From: Turneriella sp.
GTDB taxonomy: Bacteria; Spirochaetota; Leptospiria; Turneriellales; Turneriellaceae
NCBI GenBank assembly: GCA_019186965.1
Contig: JABARV010000002.1
Coordinates: 192,737-256,736 of the forward strand
Direction: 5' to 3'
Length of the DNA: 64,000 nucleotides
Within the stretch, counting starts at the first letter, position 1, and each line of letters begins with the position of its first letter. The notes under the pieces are model-generated. The model did not search any database. It was not told the origin of the DNA and saw only the letters and a list, made by a program, of their open reading frames with translations. A program made the position numbers and the translations under genes. Of the stretch, positions 40,042 through 49,105 are shown piece after piece.

Positions 40042-41664
40042 ATGCGCCACACTTTCGATAAATTATTTTTTCTTGTGCTTTTTTTTCTTCTCCAGTGTAA
40101 ATCCGACCCTATAAAAGATCGCCCTATTTCTTTTTCTCCTTGGCGAAAGCAGCAGACAATAAATTATATTCGAGCGCATTACGGTACGGATGCACAGGAT
40201 ATTAAAATGCTTCCTGTAATGGTCGTGTCGCATTATACAGCGATGGACTCCACCGATGTTTCCTTTGAATATATGAACAAAGAAGAAATGGAAGCTGGAC
40301 GAAAGGTATTAAAAGATGCGGGGCTTAACAATATTGCCGTGCATTTTCTTGTGGGAAAAGATGGAACAATTTACCGTCTTATGCCAGAAAACCATATTGG
40401 CCGGCATGTTATTGGACTAAACCGCCACGCAATTGGGATTGAAAATGTCGGTAAAGATGAAAGCGCACTTACGCAAGCGCAGGTTGATGCAAACGCGTAC
40501 ATTGTGCGCGAGCTTGTTAAAAAATATCCCATCCATTATCTTATTGCACACTCCGAGTACCGTAACTTTGAAAAAACGCCGTTGTGGGAAGAAAAAGACG
40601 ACGCATACCGCACGAAAAAAATTGACCCCGGAGAGTCTTTTATGCGTTCCTTGCGGGAAAAACTTAAAGATTTAAACCTTAAAAGCCAATACGACGGAAG
40701 CGAACTTTACGACCGCCTTGGCTATACACTGGATAATTATTTTCGAAAAGGAGAATTTGAAGGAAACGCATTAATCATCTTTAATGGAAAAACTATTTTG
40801 GACAAAGCGTACGGTAAACAAAAAATAACCGACGCAATTTATCTTGCTTCAGCGGCAAAGCCAATTTCCGCAGCGGCTGTTTACGCTTTAATTTCAGAAA
40901 AAAAACTTTCGCTTAAAACCCCCGTAGCTCCTTATTTCCCTAAATTAAAGAAAATTTTACCAAACGTCCAAGTGCGCCACCTCCTTAACCACACTTCGGG
41001 CATTGAAGACTATTACAAACTTACCGAAGAAAAAGGACCTTTTACAAATAGCGCGGTACTTGCTTTTTTAGAAACTATGGAAAAACCACTTTTTAAAGCA
41101 GGTAAAAAATTTTATTATGCAAATTCAAACTATATTCTACTTGCAGAACTTATCGAAAAAATTACAAACAAAAAATTTACGGAGTACGTGCGTGAAAAAA
41201 TTTTTATTCCCGCAAAAATGGAAACAAGTTTTTTTGTTACCGAAATAATTCCCGAAAAAAAAATTATTACAGCAACCACCGCGTCGGGAGATAGCTTTCT
41301 TTACCCCCACAAAACAGTTGGAGCAGGTGGCCTTTATGCGACCACGGGCGATTTGGCGCGTTTTGGTATGGCGCTTAACCAAGACGTATTTTTTAACCAC
41401 GCCCTTTTCTTAAAAATGGTTGAACCTTCAACAAGTGTCGAACAGAAAAAAACACAGTACGCATCGGGATGGTACGTGTACCCCAAGCAAGGCATTATTT
41501 ACCACGATGGAAATTTTAACGGTTACCATACCATCAATTATTTGGAGTGGAAAAAAAAGAATGCTATTATTTTGCTTGCACGCCGTTCAACAAACAAGAT
41601 TAAAGAAATTACGTACGAACTTGGTGCGGCCATTAACGGCCGCACGGCAAAAAAGTTGGAGTAA
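40042..41664 (+). CDS. Fusion lipoprotein: N-acetylmuramoyl-L-alanine amidase plus class-C-type beta-lactamase/DD-peptidase domain
   Basis: A 540-residue protein. Signal HTFDKLFFLVLFFLLQC ends at lipobox LLQC (Cys19). Residues ~50-205 are an amidase_2 (PGRP-like) domain: His64 (VVSHYTAMDS), His101 (VHFLVGKDG), His170 (IAHSEYR) and DPG at 195-197, matching the zinc ligands. Residues ~225-535 are a serine beta-lactamase-fold domain with S270-x-x-K273 (LASAAKPISAA), YAN (359-361) and HDG (488-490). The two activities would cut cross-bridges or stem peptides (DD-peptidase) and the sugar-peptide bond (amidase). It follows the S41 gene by 14 bp and alr, so a wall-recycling or remodelling role is likely. 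Fusions of these domains are uncommon. Confidence 0.9.
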   Translation: MRHTFDKLFFLVLFFLLQCKSDPIKDRPISFSPWRKQQTINYIRAHYGTDAQDIKMLPVMVVSHYTAMDSTDVSFEYMNKEEMEAGRKVLKDAGLNNIAVHFLVGKDGTIYRLMPENHIGRHVIGLNRHAIGIENVGKDESALTQAQVDANAYIVRELVKKYPIHYLIAHSEYRNFEKTPLWEEKDDAYRTKKIDPGESFMRSLREKLKDLNLKSQYDGSELYDRLGYTLDNYFRKGEFEGNALIIFNGKTILDKAYGKQKITDAIYLASAAKPISAAAVYALISEKKLSLKTPVAPYFPKLKKILPNVQVRHLLNHTSGIEDYYKLTEEKGPFTNSAVLAFLETMEKPLFKAGKKFYYANSNYILLAELIEKITNKKFTEYVREKIFIPAKMETSFFVTEIIPEKKIITATTASGDSFLYPHKTVGAGGLYATTGDLARFGMALNQDVFFNHALFLKMVEPSTSVEQKKTQYASGWYVYPKQGIIYHDGNFNGYHTINYLEWKKKNAIILLARRSTNKIKEITYELGAAINGRTAKKLE

Positions 41665-41715
41665 AGGTGGTTAAAATTATTCTTACTTCTTAAAAATAGA
41701 AACAACTGCAAATTG

Positions 41716-42120
41716 CTATTTAACTTTAATGTGTATTGTTTGTGCCCACATAGGGCCATACGAAACGTGTGCACCATCGGCGAATTGTAGCGTAATTAAG
41801 TAATCGCCTTTTTCGAGTGCGCGTGTATCTTCTGTTTGGCCTTTACCGTAGTGGATGTGGACAGGGTCGGTGACAACAACATCGCCAGCAGGTACTGCTT
41901 CTTTGTTAATGAGAATATGGAAATGTCCGGTTCCCAGTTCCATTTCTCCAGCGGGTTTTATTTTCATACCTTCGACGTGCATGGTAAATTTCACAGGAGA
42001 CGTTACCTCGGCTTTATCTAAAGGCTCACCAAACCAAACCCTTCCTTTGTAGACGCTTTGCTTATTACAGCCAAGCACCAAAAGTGCAACCATTACGGTA
42101 AAGGTAAAAATGCGTTTCAT
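41716..42120 (-). CDS. DUF4399 lipoprotein
   Basis: A 134-residue secreted protein with signal KRIFTFTVMVALLVLGC (lipobox VLGC). The domain carries VWFGEPLDKAEVTSPVKFTM, GTGHFHILINKEAVPAGDVV and GKGQTEDTRALEKGDYLITL, VSYGP...IHIKVK, the DUF4399 pattern. His residues in GHFHI and VHIHYG may bind metal. The function is unknown. It converges with the fusion gene (51-bp gap) and diverges from the gene at 42240. Confidence 0.88.
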   Translation of the reverse strand: MKRIFTFTVMVALLVLGCNKQSVYKGRVWFGEPLDKAEVTSPVKFTMHVEGMKIKPAGEMELGTGHFHILINKEAVPAGDVVVTDPVHIHYGKGQTEDTRALEKGDYLITLQFADGAHVSYGPMWAQTIHIKVK

Positions 42121-42239
42121 ACATCCGCCTTTTGTGGCCTTTTAGGATTGTAAAGTTAATTGAGGAAATCCCTTTCACTCTGGTTGACAATGTGAGGGTT
42201 TAATTGAAGTGGCACCAACAAATGCAAAGGGCAGTCTAC

Positions 42240-42644
42240 ATGCTTACAACTGCTACGAAAAAGACCGTACTGGGTTCTTTTTTAACCCTATTTATTTTCT
42301 CCAATGCGGTTATAGGCATTGATTTAACGCCCGAAATACGCCACGATGCAAAAACAGAAATCCTCGCTTCTGCCCTTGTTTCTTCAAGCCACTCGCTCCT
42401 GCCTAACGGTTTCCACGAAAGTTCTTCGTTAGAAATCCAACGTTTAGAGTACAACCTGCTACGCCATGCGTTGCCACGCTTTAGTGCGCAACGGGTTTGG
42501 TTTTGGTATGCCGATACACTTGACGGCTCCAGTGACGCCACTGTTTTACTCCGCTTTAATACTGTTTTAGTCGATGCGGCACGTTATTCGTTATCGCACG
42601 CACATCTGGACGTTCGTTATCCCATTCCACCCCCCAGTGTCTAA
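42240..42644 (+). CDS. Secreted protein of unknown function
   Basis: A 134-residue frame with a signal peptide (KKTVLGSFLTLFIFSNAVIG|IDLTP). ATG 42240 has AAAGGGC ~8 nt upstream; earlier ATG 42222 and TTG 42204 are less likely. The mature part has ALPRFSAQRVWFWYADTLDG and VLLRFNTVLVDAARYSLSHA. It precedes the heavy-metal efflux operon, with ~168 bp between, and could be functionally linked, but I recognise no family. Confidence 0.65.
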   Translation: MLTTATKKTVLGSFLTLFIFSNAVIGIDLTPEIRHDAKTEILASALVSSSHSLLPNGFHESSSLEIQRLEYNLLRHALPRFSAQRVWFWYADTLDGSSDATVLLRFNTVLVDAARYSLSHAHLDVRYPIPPPSV

Positions 42645-42812
42645 ACAAGATTGTTGGGATGCTCATGGCTGCGTCGGTAGCCAATTAACCATTCCCACAC
42701 AGTCACGCTTCAACCGCGCAAAATGTGCGGGTGTGTTCGCATACCCTCGCAAATAAAAGCCGTGTTCGGTTGGAGTCCCCCTTAAAAATTTTGAGACTAC
42801 ACTGGAGGGAAT

Positions 42813-44159
42813 ATGCCAAAGTTCTATTTCAATATCTGTGCGGCGTTACTTGTATTAACGCCGATAGCCGCGCAGCCAAAAAACAATGAGACTGCCGCTG
42901 CCGCTACAAGCGAACAGCGCCAACCATTCCGCCTCACATTGGCTGCTGCAGAAGCTTCTTTTAGAGAAAGGAACTTATTGCTTTTAGCGGCAAAATTTCA
43001 AATCGATGCGAAGAAAGCACTCGTGATGCAAGCGGGGCTTTATGCAAACCCGAGCGTCTTTTTAGAAACCAATATCTATAACCCGCGCACGACGCAATTT
43101 CTCGACCCCACCGAAAACGGTAGCCAAATTATTCAAGTACAGCAGCTCTTTTTATTAGGCGGAAAAATCGATAAACGTATTCGCGTCGCTGAAATTGATA
43201 AGGCGCTCACCGAAAATGAATTCTATAATGTGTTGCGTGCGTTAAAGACAGAGTTAAGGAATACTTTTTTCTCTCTGCATTTTATGCGCGAGAGTATCGT
43301 CTATTACGACCAAACAATCGAAGCTCTCATGAAAACCGTCAAGGGCGCGGAGGTCGCACTTTCGCGCCGTGCGATCACCAAAGCAGAATATCTGCGCCTC
43401 AAGGCATTGAGTTATTTCTTGCGCAACGAACGCGCAAATATCCTCGTCGATTTACGCTTAAAAGAAGTCAATCTGCGCGTGCTCATGAACCGTCCCGATT
43501 TGGCGGATGTAGAAATTATACCCGAGGTGAACGAAACGGCGTTAGAAGCGACCGCTATTGGTTCGCTCACGGTCGAGCGACTTCTCAAAGAAGCCGAAGA
43601 ACACCGCCCCGATATTAAAGCCGCTATGTTGCAGCTCAAATACGAAACCGCCAATTTAGATTTACAAGAAGCGAACGCAATACCCGACTTGGCTTTTGGC
43701 CCTGTATTTAATCGCGCGAATACTTATATTCCCAACTACTGGGGACTCACCGCTCAAGTTAGTGTGCCGCTTTTTGACCGCAACCAAGGCAATATCGAAG
43801 CAGCGAAAAAAGCCATCATAACGCGCAAGCAACAACTTCTGAACGAGCGCATGAAGCTTGAAGGAGAGCTGTCGGCGTCGCTCATCAAAGCAAAAGAAAA
43901 AGATAAAATTTATCAAGAATTTAAAAAGGGGCATGTGCAAGACTTTCGTGATTTGATGAACGTGATGGTCTTGAGTTACCAGAAGCGTTATATCTCGGTG
44001 ATTGAGTTTGCTGACTTTTTTGAAACCTACCGCAACAGTATCGTGCAACTCATCGACTTGAAAACACAACGCACTGCCGCGTTGGAAAACATCAACTACG
44101 CCATCGGCAAAGACATTTTGTTTTTACAAACACCGACCGCTGCAATGGAGGAAAAATGA
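42813..44159 (+). CDS. TolC-family outer-membrane efflux protein (CzcC-like)
   Basis: A 448-residue outer-membrane factor with a signal peptide (PKFYFNICAALLVLTPIAA). The two TolC repeats (~40-230 and ~250-440) contain long amphipathic helices and RPDIKAAMLQLKYETANLDL, the conserved RPD/E start of the second repeat, and SVPLFDRNQGNIEAAK. It exports substrate from the RND pump below. RBS GGAGGG lies just before the ATG. It heads a four-gene operon; its stop overlaps the next start at ATGA. A possible MerR-type 19-bp-spaced promoter (TTGGAG/GACTAC, 42769-42800 region) lies upstream. Confidence 0.93.
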   Translation: MPKFYFNICAALLVLTPIAAQPKNNETAAAATSEQRQPFRLTLAAAEASFRERNLLLLAAKFQIDAKKALVMQAGLYANPSVFLETNIYNPRTTQFLDPTENGSQIIQVQQLFLLGGKIDKRIRVAEIDKALTENEFYNVLRALKTELRNTFFSLHFMRESIVYYDQTIEALMKTVKGAEVALSRRAITKAEYLRLKALSYFLRNERANILVDLRLKEVNLRVLMNRPDLADVEIIPEVNETALEATAIGSLTVERLLKEAEEHRPDIKAAMLQLKYETANLDLQEANAIPDLAFGPVFNRANTYIPNYWGLTAQVSVPLFDRNQGNIEAAKKAIITRKQQLLNERMKLEGELSASLIKAKEKDKIYQEFKKGHVQDFRDLMNVMVLSYQKRYISVIEFADFFETYRNSIVQLIDLKTQRTAALENINYAIGKDILFLQTPTAAMEEK

Positions 44160-44755
44160 CTATACTTGTCCCATCCCGCGCAAAGCCGCTGCCCCTCCCC
44201 ACACTTCGACTGCGCTCAGTGCGAGTGTGGAGAGTGGCCAGGAGGCTGAAGCTCTTCTGCTTCTTTCTGTTATTTGGCTTGCTGAGCGCAGCCGAAGCAA
44301 GCGATAAATTTACCCAAGCTTACCAAGATGCCGATGAAGCGGTCGAGCGCAACCGTGTCACCAATTCATTCTTTGCCATTGGCCCCACAGTTGGTTTGCC
44401 CGCGGGACTAAACGCACACGCCTCGCTCTATTTGTGGCGGTTTGTCGTGCACGGCGTGGGGATGTTTTATTCCCCCGATTTCATGGGGGCGCAAGGCGGC
44501 GTCGGATTTTCATTCTTGAACGGCGCCCGTATCCGCCATAGCGTTTCGCTCGTCGGTGGTTTTATGCGCCGTAATCCCATTCTATCCACCTCTTCGATGG
44601 CGACCATCCAAGACGCAACTTATGCGGGCGTCGCGTATGAATTTTTTGCGGACGGCTTTTTTGTACAAGTGGGTCTTGCGCACGGCCTGTCGGGAAATAT
44701 GGCCAACCCGATACTCATTTTTCAAACCGGTTATCTATTTTCTTTTATGAATTAG
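44156..44755 (+). CDS. Outer-membrane-like protein in the efflux operon; signal peptide built from REP elements
   Basis: A 199-residue protein. The unusually long, basic N-terminus (LPTLRLRSVRVWRVARRLKL) and the core FCFFLLFGLLSAAEAS are encoded across two REP-like palindromes (44199-44230 and 44277-44302). After cleavage near AEA|S the mature ~145 residues have Gly-rich alternating strands (SLYLWRFVVHGVGMFYSPDF, GVGFSFLNGARIRHSVSLVG), like a small outer-membrane barrel. It sits between the TolC and adaptor genes, overlaps the TolC stop by 4 nt and is 17 bp before the adaptor. It may assist export or stabilise the complex; the role is unknown. Confidence 0.75.
   Translation: MTILVPSRAKPLPLPTLRLRSVRVWRVARRLKLFCFFLLFGLLSAAEASDKFTQAYQDADEAVERNRVTNSFFAIGPTVGLPAGLNAHASLYLWRFVVHGVGMFYSPDFMGAQGGVGFSFLNGARIRHSVSLVGGFMRRNPILSTSSMATIQDATYAGVAYEFFADGFFVQVGLAHGLSGNMANPILIFQTGYLFSFMN
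44199..44302. repeat. Two REP-like palindromes within a signal-peptide coding region
   Basis: First: CCACACT-TCGACTGCGCTCAGTG-CGAGTGTGG (44199-44230). Second: GCTTGC-TGAGCGCAGCCGAA-GCAAGC (44277-44302), a core in opposite orientation with perfect 6-bp flanking arms. Both share the T(T)CGRCTGCGCTCA core of the array at 1-412 and the solo copy at 32496. Confidence 0.8.
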
Positions 44756-44772
44756 AAAAAAAGGAGAAAACA

Positions 44773-45729
44773 ATGAAAGTAAAATTAACAATCCTCGCGA
44801 GCGTTGTTGCACTGTGGGCGTGTAGCGCAAAGGCGCAACCAGTGACGAAATACGTTGCACCTATTGTTAAAGACAACGGTGCGGTCGTCTATTTTCCACC
44901 AGGTGCGCAAGGTCGTGAGACAATCCAAACAAAGCCTTTCGGTAAAGGCAAAGAATTTATCCAAATTCAAGCACCTGCGCGCATTGTCGCCACAGTGGGT
45001 CGTTCGGTTTCGGGCGGTGGTCGTATTGTGCTTTTTGAATCCGCCGACTTAAACACCGCGTATGCGACATACCGCCAATCGCGCAACGCTTCGTCTCGGG
45101 CGCACAAAAACCTCAAACGGTTGAGAGACATGTATTCGATGCAAGTGGCTACCGAGCGCGACATTATCGAAGCGGAGACCGAGGCCGGCAATTCGAGCGC
45201 CGCCGTCGCCGAGTCGGAAGGAAAGTTGCGTGCGGCAGGGGTAAATCCTGCTGACATGAATCGGTATGGCGGCCACATTGCATGGCTTATTGCCGACATC
45301 GGTGAAAGCCGTTTTGAAACAACGAAGTCGGGTAAACCTGTGAATATTATTTTCAATTCATTCCCCGATAAAAAATTCAAGGGCAAGGTACAAGCAGTGG
45401 GCGATAACATCGATCCTCAAACACGCACGGTAAAAGTCCGCATTGTCTTAAAAAATCCCAACAACAAATTTAAACCCGGCATGTTTGCCAACGTCGAGTT
45501 TTTAGACGATGCACAGGCGCCGATGGTTTTACCGTTCACCTCTGTTTTCACCGTTGAAGGTGAAAACTTTGTCTTTGTTGAAGAAAAAAAAGATGCGTTT
45601 CGTAAAAAATTTGTCGTCTTGGGTAATTCAAATGTCAATTACGTTGAAATTTTAAGTGGGCTTTCCAAAGGCGATATGGTTGCAACCGAAGGCGTACTTT
45701 TCTTGAAAGGCCTTTCGGTCGGTTTCTAA
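44773..45729 (+). CDS. RND efflux periplasmic adaptor (CzcB-like)
   Basis: A 318-residue HlyD-type membrane-fusion protein with a lipoprotein-like signal (VVALWAC). It has a beta-barrel/lipoyl-type region (ETIQTKPFGKGKEFIQIQAP), an alpha-hairpin with ASSRAHKNLKRLRDMYSMQVAT (22 residues; key motif LKRLRDMYSMQVAT), VQAVGDNIDPQTRTVKVRIV and FKPGMFANVEF. It bridges the RND pump and TolC. It is short for the family (usually ~380-500), lacking an extra metal-binding N-terminal part. RBS AGGAG precedes the ATG; 12 bp separate it from the pump gene. Confidence 0.9.
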   Translation: MKVKLTILASVVALWACSAKAQPVTKYVAPIVKDNGAVVYFPPGAQGRETIQTKPFGKGKEFIQIQAPARIVATVGRSVSGGGRIVLFESADLNTAYATYRQSRNASSRAHKNLKRLRDMYSMQVATERDIIEAETEAGNSSAAVAESEGKLRAAGVNPADMNRYGGHIAWLIADIGESRFETTKSGKPVNIIFNSFPDKKFKGKVQAVGDNIDPQTRTVKVRIVLKNPNNKFKPGMFANVEFLDDAQAPMVLPFTSVFTVEGENFVFVEEKKDAFRKKFVVLGNSNVNYVEILSGLSKGDMVATEGVLFLKGLSVGF

Positions 45730-45741
45730 AGCGACCGCGTC

Positions 45742-48700
45742 ATGCAAAAAATTATCTTCAAAACGATTGAGTTTGCATTAAAATACAAATTGCCGACATT
45801 GGCGTTGGCGTTCGTCATTTTTGCACTCGGCGTGTGGTCATGGGTGGGCATCCAGAAAGAAGCGTACTCGGACATCGCCGACACGCAAGTGCGTCTTGTG
45901 GCCGCGTTTCCCGGGCGCGCCGCAGTCGAAGTGGAAGAGCGCGTCACATTGCCGATTGAGCGTGTTTTGAACAACACACCCAACGTTCGCGTGCGGCGTT
46001 CACGCACGATTAACGGCCTTGTGGTTTTTCAATTTGTTTTTGAAGAAGGGACAGACGACTATTTTGCGCGCATGCGCCTCATGGAAAAAGTGAAAGAGGC
46101 AGATATTCCTCCTGAGGTGGAGCCCGAACTTGCGCCGATGAGCTCACCCTCGGGGGAAATTTATCGCTATATTCTGGAAACACGCGCCAACCACACCCCA
46201 ATGGAAGTACGCACCGCGCAAGACTGGATTGTGATGCCTAAAATTTTAGGCGTGCCTTGTATCGCCGATGTTGTGACGTTTGGTGGCTTGGAAAAACAAT
46301 ACCATGTTATCACCACCCCCGAACGATTGGTGCAATATAACACCAACCTTGACGAAGTGGTCGGTGCAATTCAAAACAACAACTTAAACACGGGCGGCAA
46401 TATTTTGCGCCAAGGCGATCAAGGATTTGCTATCCGCTCCTTAGGCGCCATTCGTTCGATTCAAGATATTAAAAACGTCGTTGTAAAAGTGCAAAACGGC
46501 GTACCCGTTTTTGTCAAAGACCTTGCATCGGTTGAAGTCTCTCCGCTTATACCGCAAGGGTACATCACCTACTTTACTCAAAACGCCGAAGAAGGCGAAT
46601 TTAGATCGACCTCGGGCGTACAAGGCAACATTGCAATGCGCCGTTGGTGCGACCCCAACGTAACCGGTGAGAACATTAAAGCGAAAGTAAAAGAAATCAA
46701 CGAACAATACTTGCCCAAAGGCATGGAAATTAAACCCATGGTCGACCGCGCCAATTTAGTCGATTACACATTGCGCACCATCGGTTCAACTCTTATCGAA
46801 GGCGTGACGATTGTTACACTCATTCTTATCTTTTTCATTGGGTCTGTGCGCACCGCAATGGTGGTGGTGCTCACAATTCCGTTCTCACTTCTTTTTGCCT
46901 TTATTCTCATGCGCATGACCGGGCTTTCGGCGAATTTGTTGTCGTTGGGCGCCATCGACTTTGGGATTATCGTCGACGGCGTAGTGATTATGGCTGAAAA
47001 CATTATGCGCAGCTATCGAGAAAAGCGAGAGAACCGCCATCTGAAATTAGACAAACACACGCTCAACAGCAGTAAAGAAGTGGGTATGGAAATCTTCTTT
47101 TCAATTTTAATTATTATTCTGGCATACATCCCCATTTTCTCGTTCCAACGCATCGAAGGCCGTCTTTTCAAACCGATGGCGTTTACCATCTCGTATGCAA
47201 TTTTAGGTTCGCTTATTTTTGCGATGACGGTGATGCCGGTCATTATGTCGATTATCTACCGCAAGTATTGGGAATCCGATCGCGAAGAAAAAATCGAGTG
47301 GCACAACCCTGTTTATCATTGGCTCGAAGCGCGTTATAAAACACTCATTAAGTTTCTGATTGCACGCTACAAAAAAATAGTCTACGTTGCATTTAGTATC
47401 GTCACAGTTCTTATTATTTTTGGTGGGATTAAAATTGGTTCTGAATTTTTGCCAGAGCTCGACGAAGGAAACTTGACACTGCGCGGTTATTTTCCCGTGG
47501 GCGGCTCGCTTCAAGCGGCGAATAAATCAGTGCCTAAAATTTTAGACTTGCTCGCCAAAAACAAGATGATAGCCAATGCCGTAGCACAAATGGGGCGTAA
47601 CGATTCGGGCACCGACCCCTTGCCGCCCAACCGTCTTGAAATTACCATGGCGTTACACGACTATAAAAAATGGAATGAGAAAATTACAAAAGAAGATTTA
47701 CTCATCCGCATTATCAAAGATTTAGAACATGAGTTTCCTGCGATACGTTGGAGCTTTTCACAACCCATTATGGATAATATGTCGGAGGCAATTATGGGGA
47801 CAATTGCCGACATGGCGGTTTTTGTGTACGGCCCCGATCTAAAAATTGCAAGACAAAAGGCCACTGAAATTTTAGAGATTGTAAAAACAATCCCCGGCGC
47901 GTCGGAATATGGTTTAGAACAAGAAGCCGATGCACCGCAACTAACAATCCAAATTAAACGTGATGTTGCTGCACGGTATGGTATCAACGTGAGTACAATA
48001 CAAAGCCTGATCGAGAAGGGCATTGGTGCGCAGCGTGTTTCAACATTGTACGAAGGCGCGTGGCGGTTTGGAATCGTCGTGCGCTTTCCTTACGATTATC
48101 GCAAAAGTGTTAAAGAACTGAAAGCACTGCCAATTTTTTCACCCAAAGGAGAACGGCTTGCGTTGTCGACGTTGGCCGATATTCAAATCGTTGACGGCCC
48201 CACGATGATTTTTCGGCAAGAAGGTAAACGCGCCATCACCGTGCGCTCAAATATCCGTGGGCGCGATCAAGGTTCGTTCGTTGCAGAGCTACAAAAAAAA
48301 GTGAAGAAGCAAATCAAAATGCCTGATGGTTACACGTTGCAATACGGCGGTAACTATGAAAACTTAGCGCGTGTGGGTAAACAACTTGCAGTGGCAATTC
48401 CAGCAACGATAATAATCATCTTTGCTCTTTTATTCGCCCTTTTTAAACGGTTAAATTTTGTTTGGGTCGCCTTAGCGTGCATTCCCCTGTCGCTTGTCGG
48501 CGGTATAATGGCGCTTGTCTTGCGGCATTACTATTTTAACGTTTCGGCGGGGGTTGGATTTATTTCGCTTTTTGGTATTGCAACAATGGCAGGAGTGCTT
48601 TTTGTTTCGCGTACAAACCAAATCCTCCAAAATAACTCCACAATGGGCATGCGCGACGCTGTTGAAAAGGCTGCACAAATACAACTACGGCCAATGCTTA

Positions 48701-49023
48701 TGACAATGCTTCTTGCCCTTTTGGGGCTTATTCCCGCGACGCTTGCAACAGGCGTAGGATCGGATGTACAGCGTCCATTGGCGACTGTTATCGTGGGAGG
48801 GCTTGCCTCTGCGCTTCTTTTGGTACTAACTGTGTTACCATGCCTCTATCTTTTGGTGGTACGTGAAAAAAAATCAGCCGCTAAAGAAAGTGAATTTTTT
48901 CTTACTCAGGATGCACTACAAATAAATATGGATACCGCCAAAGAAGGAAAAACAGAGTATTCCACAAACCGTTACGTTGCGCAGCATAAAAAGAACGAAC
49001 CACGCAAAAAGCGCCGCCTGTAA
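45742..49023 (+). CDS. Heavy-metal RND efflux pump (CzcA/CusA family)
   Basis: A 1093-residue inner-membrane proton-driven pump with 12 predicted helices and two large periplasmic domains. The fourth-helix motif [15 protein letters not shown] (~residues 405-420) is the heavy-metal (HME) signature with the proton-relay Asp; this D-F-G...D-G...E-N form is closer to Co/Zn/Cd/Ni exporters than to Cu/Ag CusA, so Zn/Co/Cd efflux is suggested. It completes a C-x-B-A operon (42813-49023). The C-terminal ~60 residues form a charged extension not required by the family. Exact metal specificity cannot be read. Confidence 0.94.
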   Translation: MQKIIFKTIEFALKYKLPTLALAFVIFALGVWSWVGIQKEAYSDIADTQVRLVAAFPGRAAVEVEERVTLPIERVLNNTPNVRVRRSRTINGLVVFQFVFEEGTDDYFARMRLMEKVKEADIPPEVEPELAPMSSPSGEIYRYILETRANHTPMEVRTAQDWIVMPKILGVPCIADVVTFGGLEKQYHVITTPERLVQYNTNLDEVVGAIQNNNLNTGGNILRQGDQGFAIRSLGAIRSIQDIKNVVVKVQNGVPVFVKDLASVEVSPLIPQGYITYFTQNAEEGEFRSTSGVQGNIAMRRWCDPNVTGENIKAKVKEINEQYLPKGMEIKPMVDRANLVDYTLRTIGSTLIEGVTIVTLILIFFIGSVRTAMVVVLTIPFSLLFAFILMRMTGLSANLLSLGAIDFGIIVDGVVIMAENIMRSYREKRENRHLKLDKHTLNSSKEVGMEIFFSILIIILAYIPIFSFQRIEGRLFKPMAFTISYAILGSLIFAMTVMPVIMSIIYRKYWESDREEKIEWHNPVYHWLEARYKTLIKFLIARYKKIVYVAFSIVTVLIIFGGIKIGSEFLPELDEGNLTLRGYFPVGGSLQAANKSVPKILDLLAKNKMIANAVAQMGRNDSGTDPLPPNRLEITMALHDYKKWNEKITKEDLLIRIIKDLEHEFPAIRWSFSQPIMDNMSEAIMGTIADMAVFVYGPDLKIARQKATEILEIVKTIPGASEYGLEQEADAPQLTIQIKRDVAARYGINVSTIQSLIEKGIGAQRVSTLYEGAWRFGIVVRFPYDYRKSVKELKALPIFSPKGERLALSTLADIQIVDGPTMIFRQEGKRAITVRSNIRGRDQGSFVAELQKKVKKQIKMPDGYTLQYGGNYENLARVGKQLAVAIPATIIIIFALLFALFKRLNFVWVALACIPLSLVGGIMALVLRHYYFNVSAGVGFISLFGIATMAGVLFVSRTNQILQNNSTMGMRDAVEKAAQIQLRPMLMTMLLALLGLIPATLATGVGSDVQRPLATVIVGGLASALLLVLTVLPCLYLLVVREKKSAAKESEFFLTQDALQINMDTAKEGKTEYSTNRYVAQHKKNEPRKKRRL

Positions 49024-49105
49024 CATCCAACGCCGCCGCAAACTTAGTAATTGGCTTGGTAAAAGCGGCGGGTATGTTTTATTTTGCGCTGTCTATACGG
49101 AGTGG

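Noticed and set aside
49031-49072. Terminator after the RND pump gene (CCGCCGC/GCGGCGG)
   Set aside because: The loop would be about 25 nt and no clean T-run follows, so confidence is too low to list.
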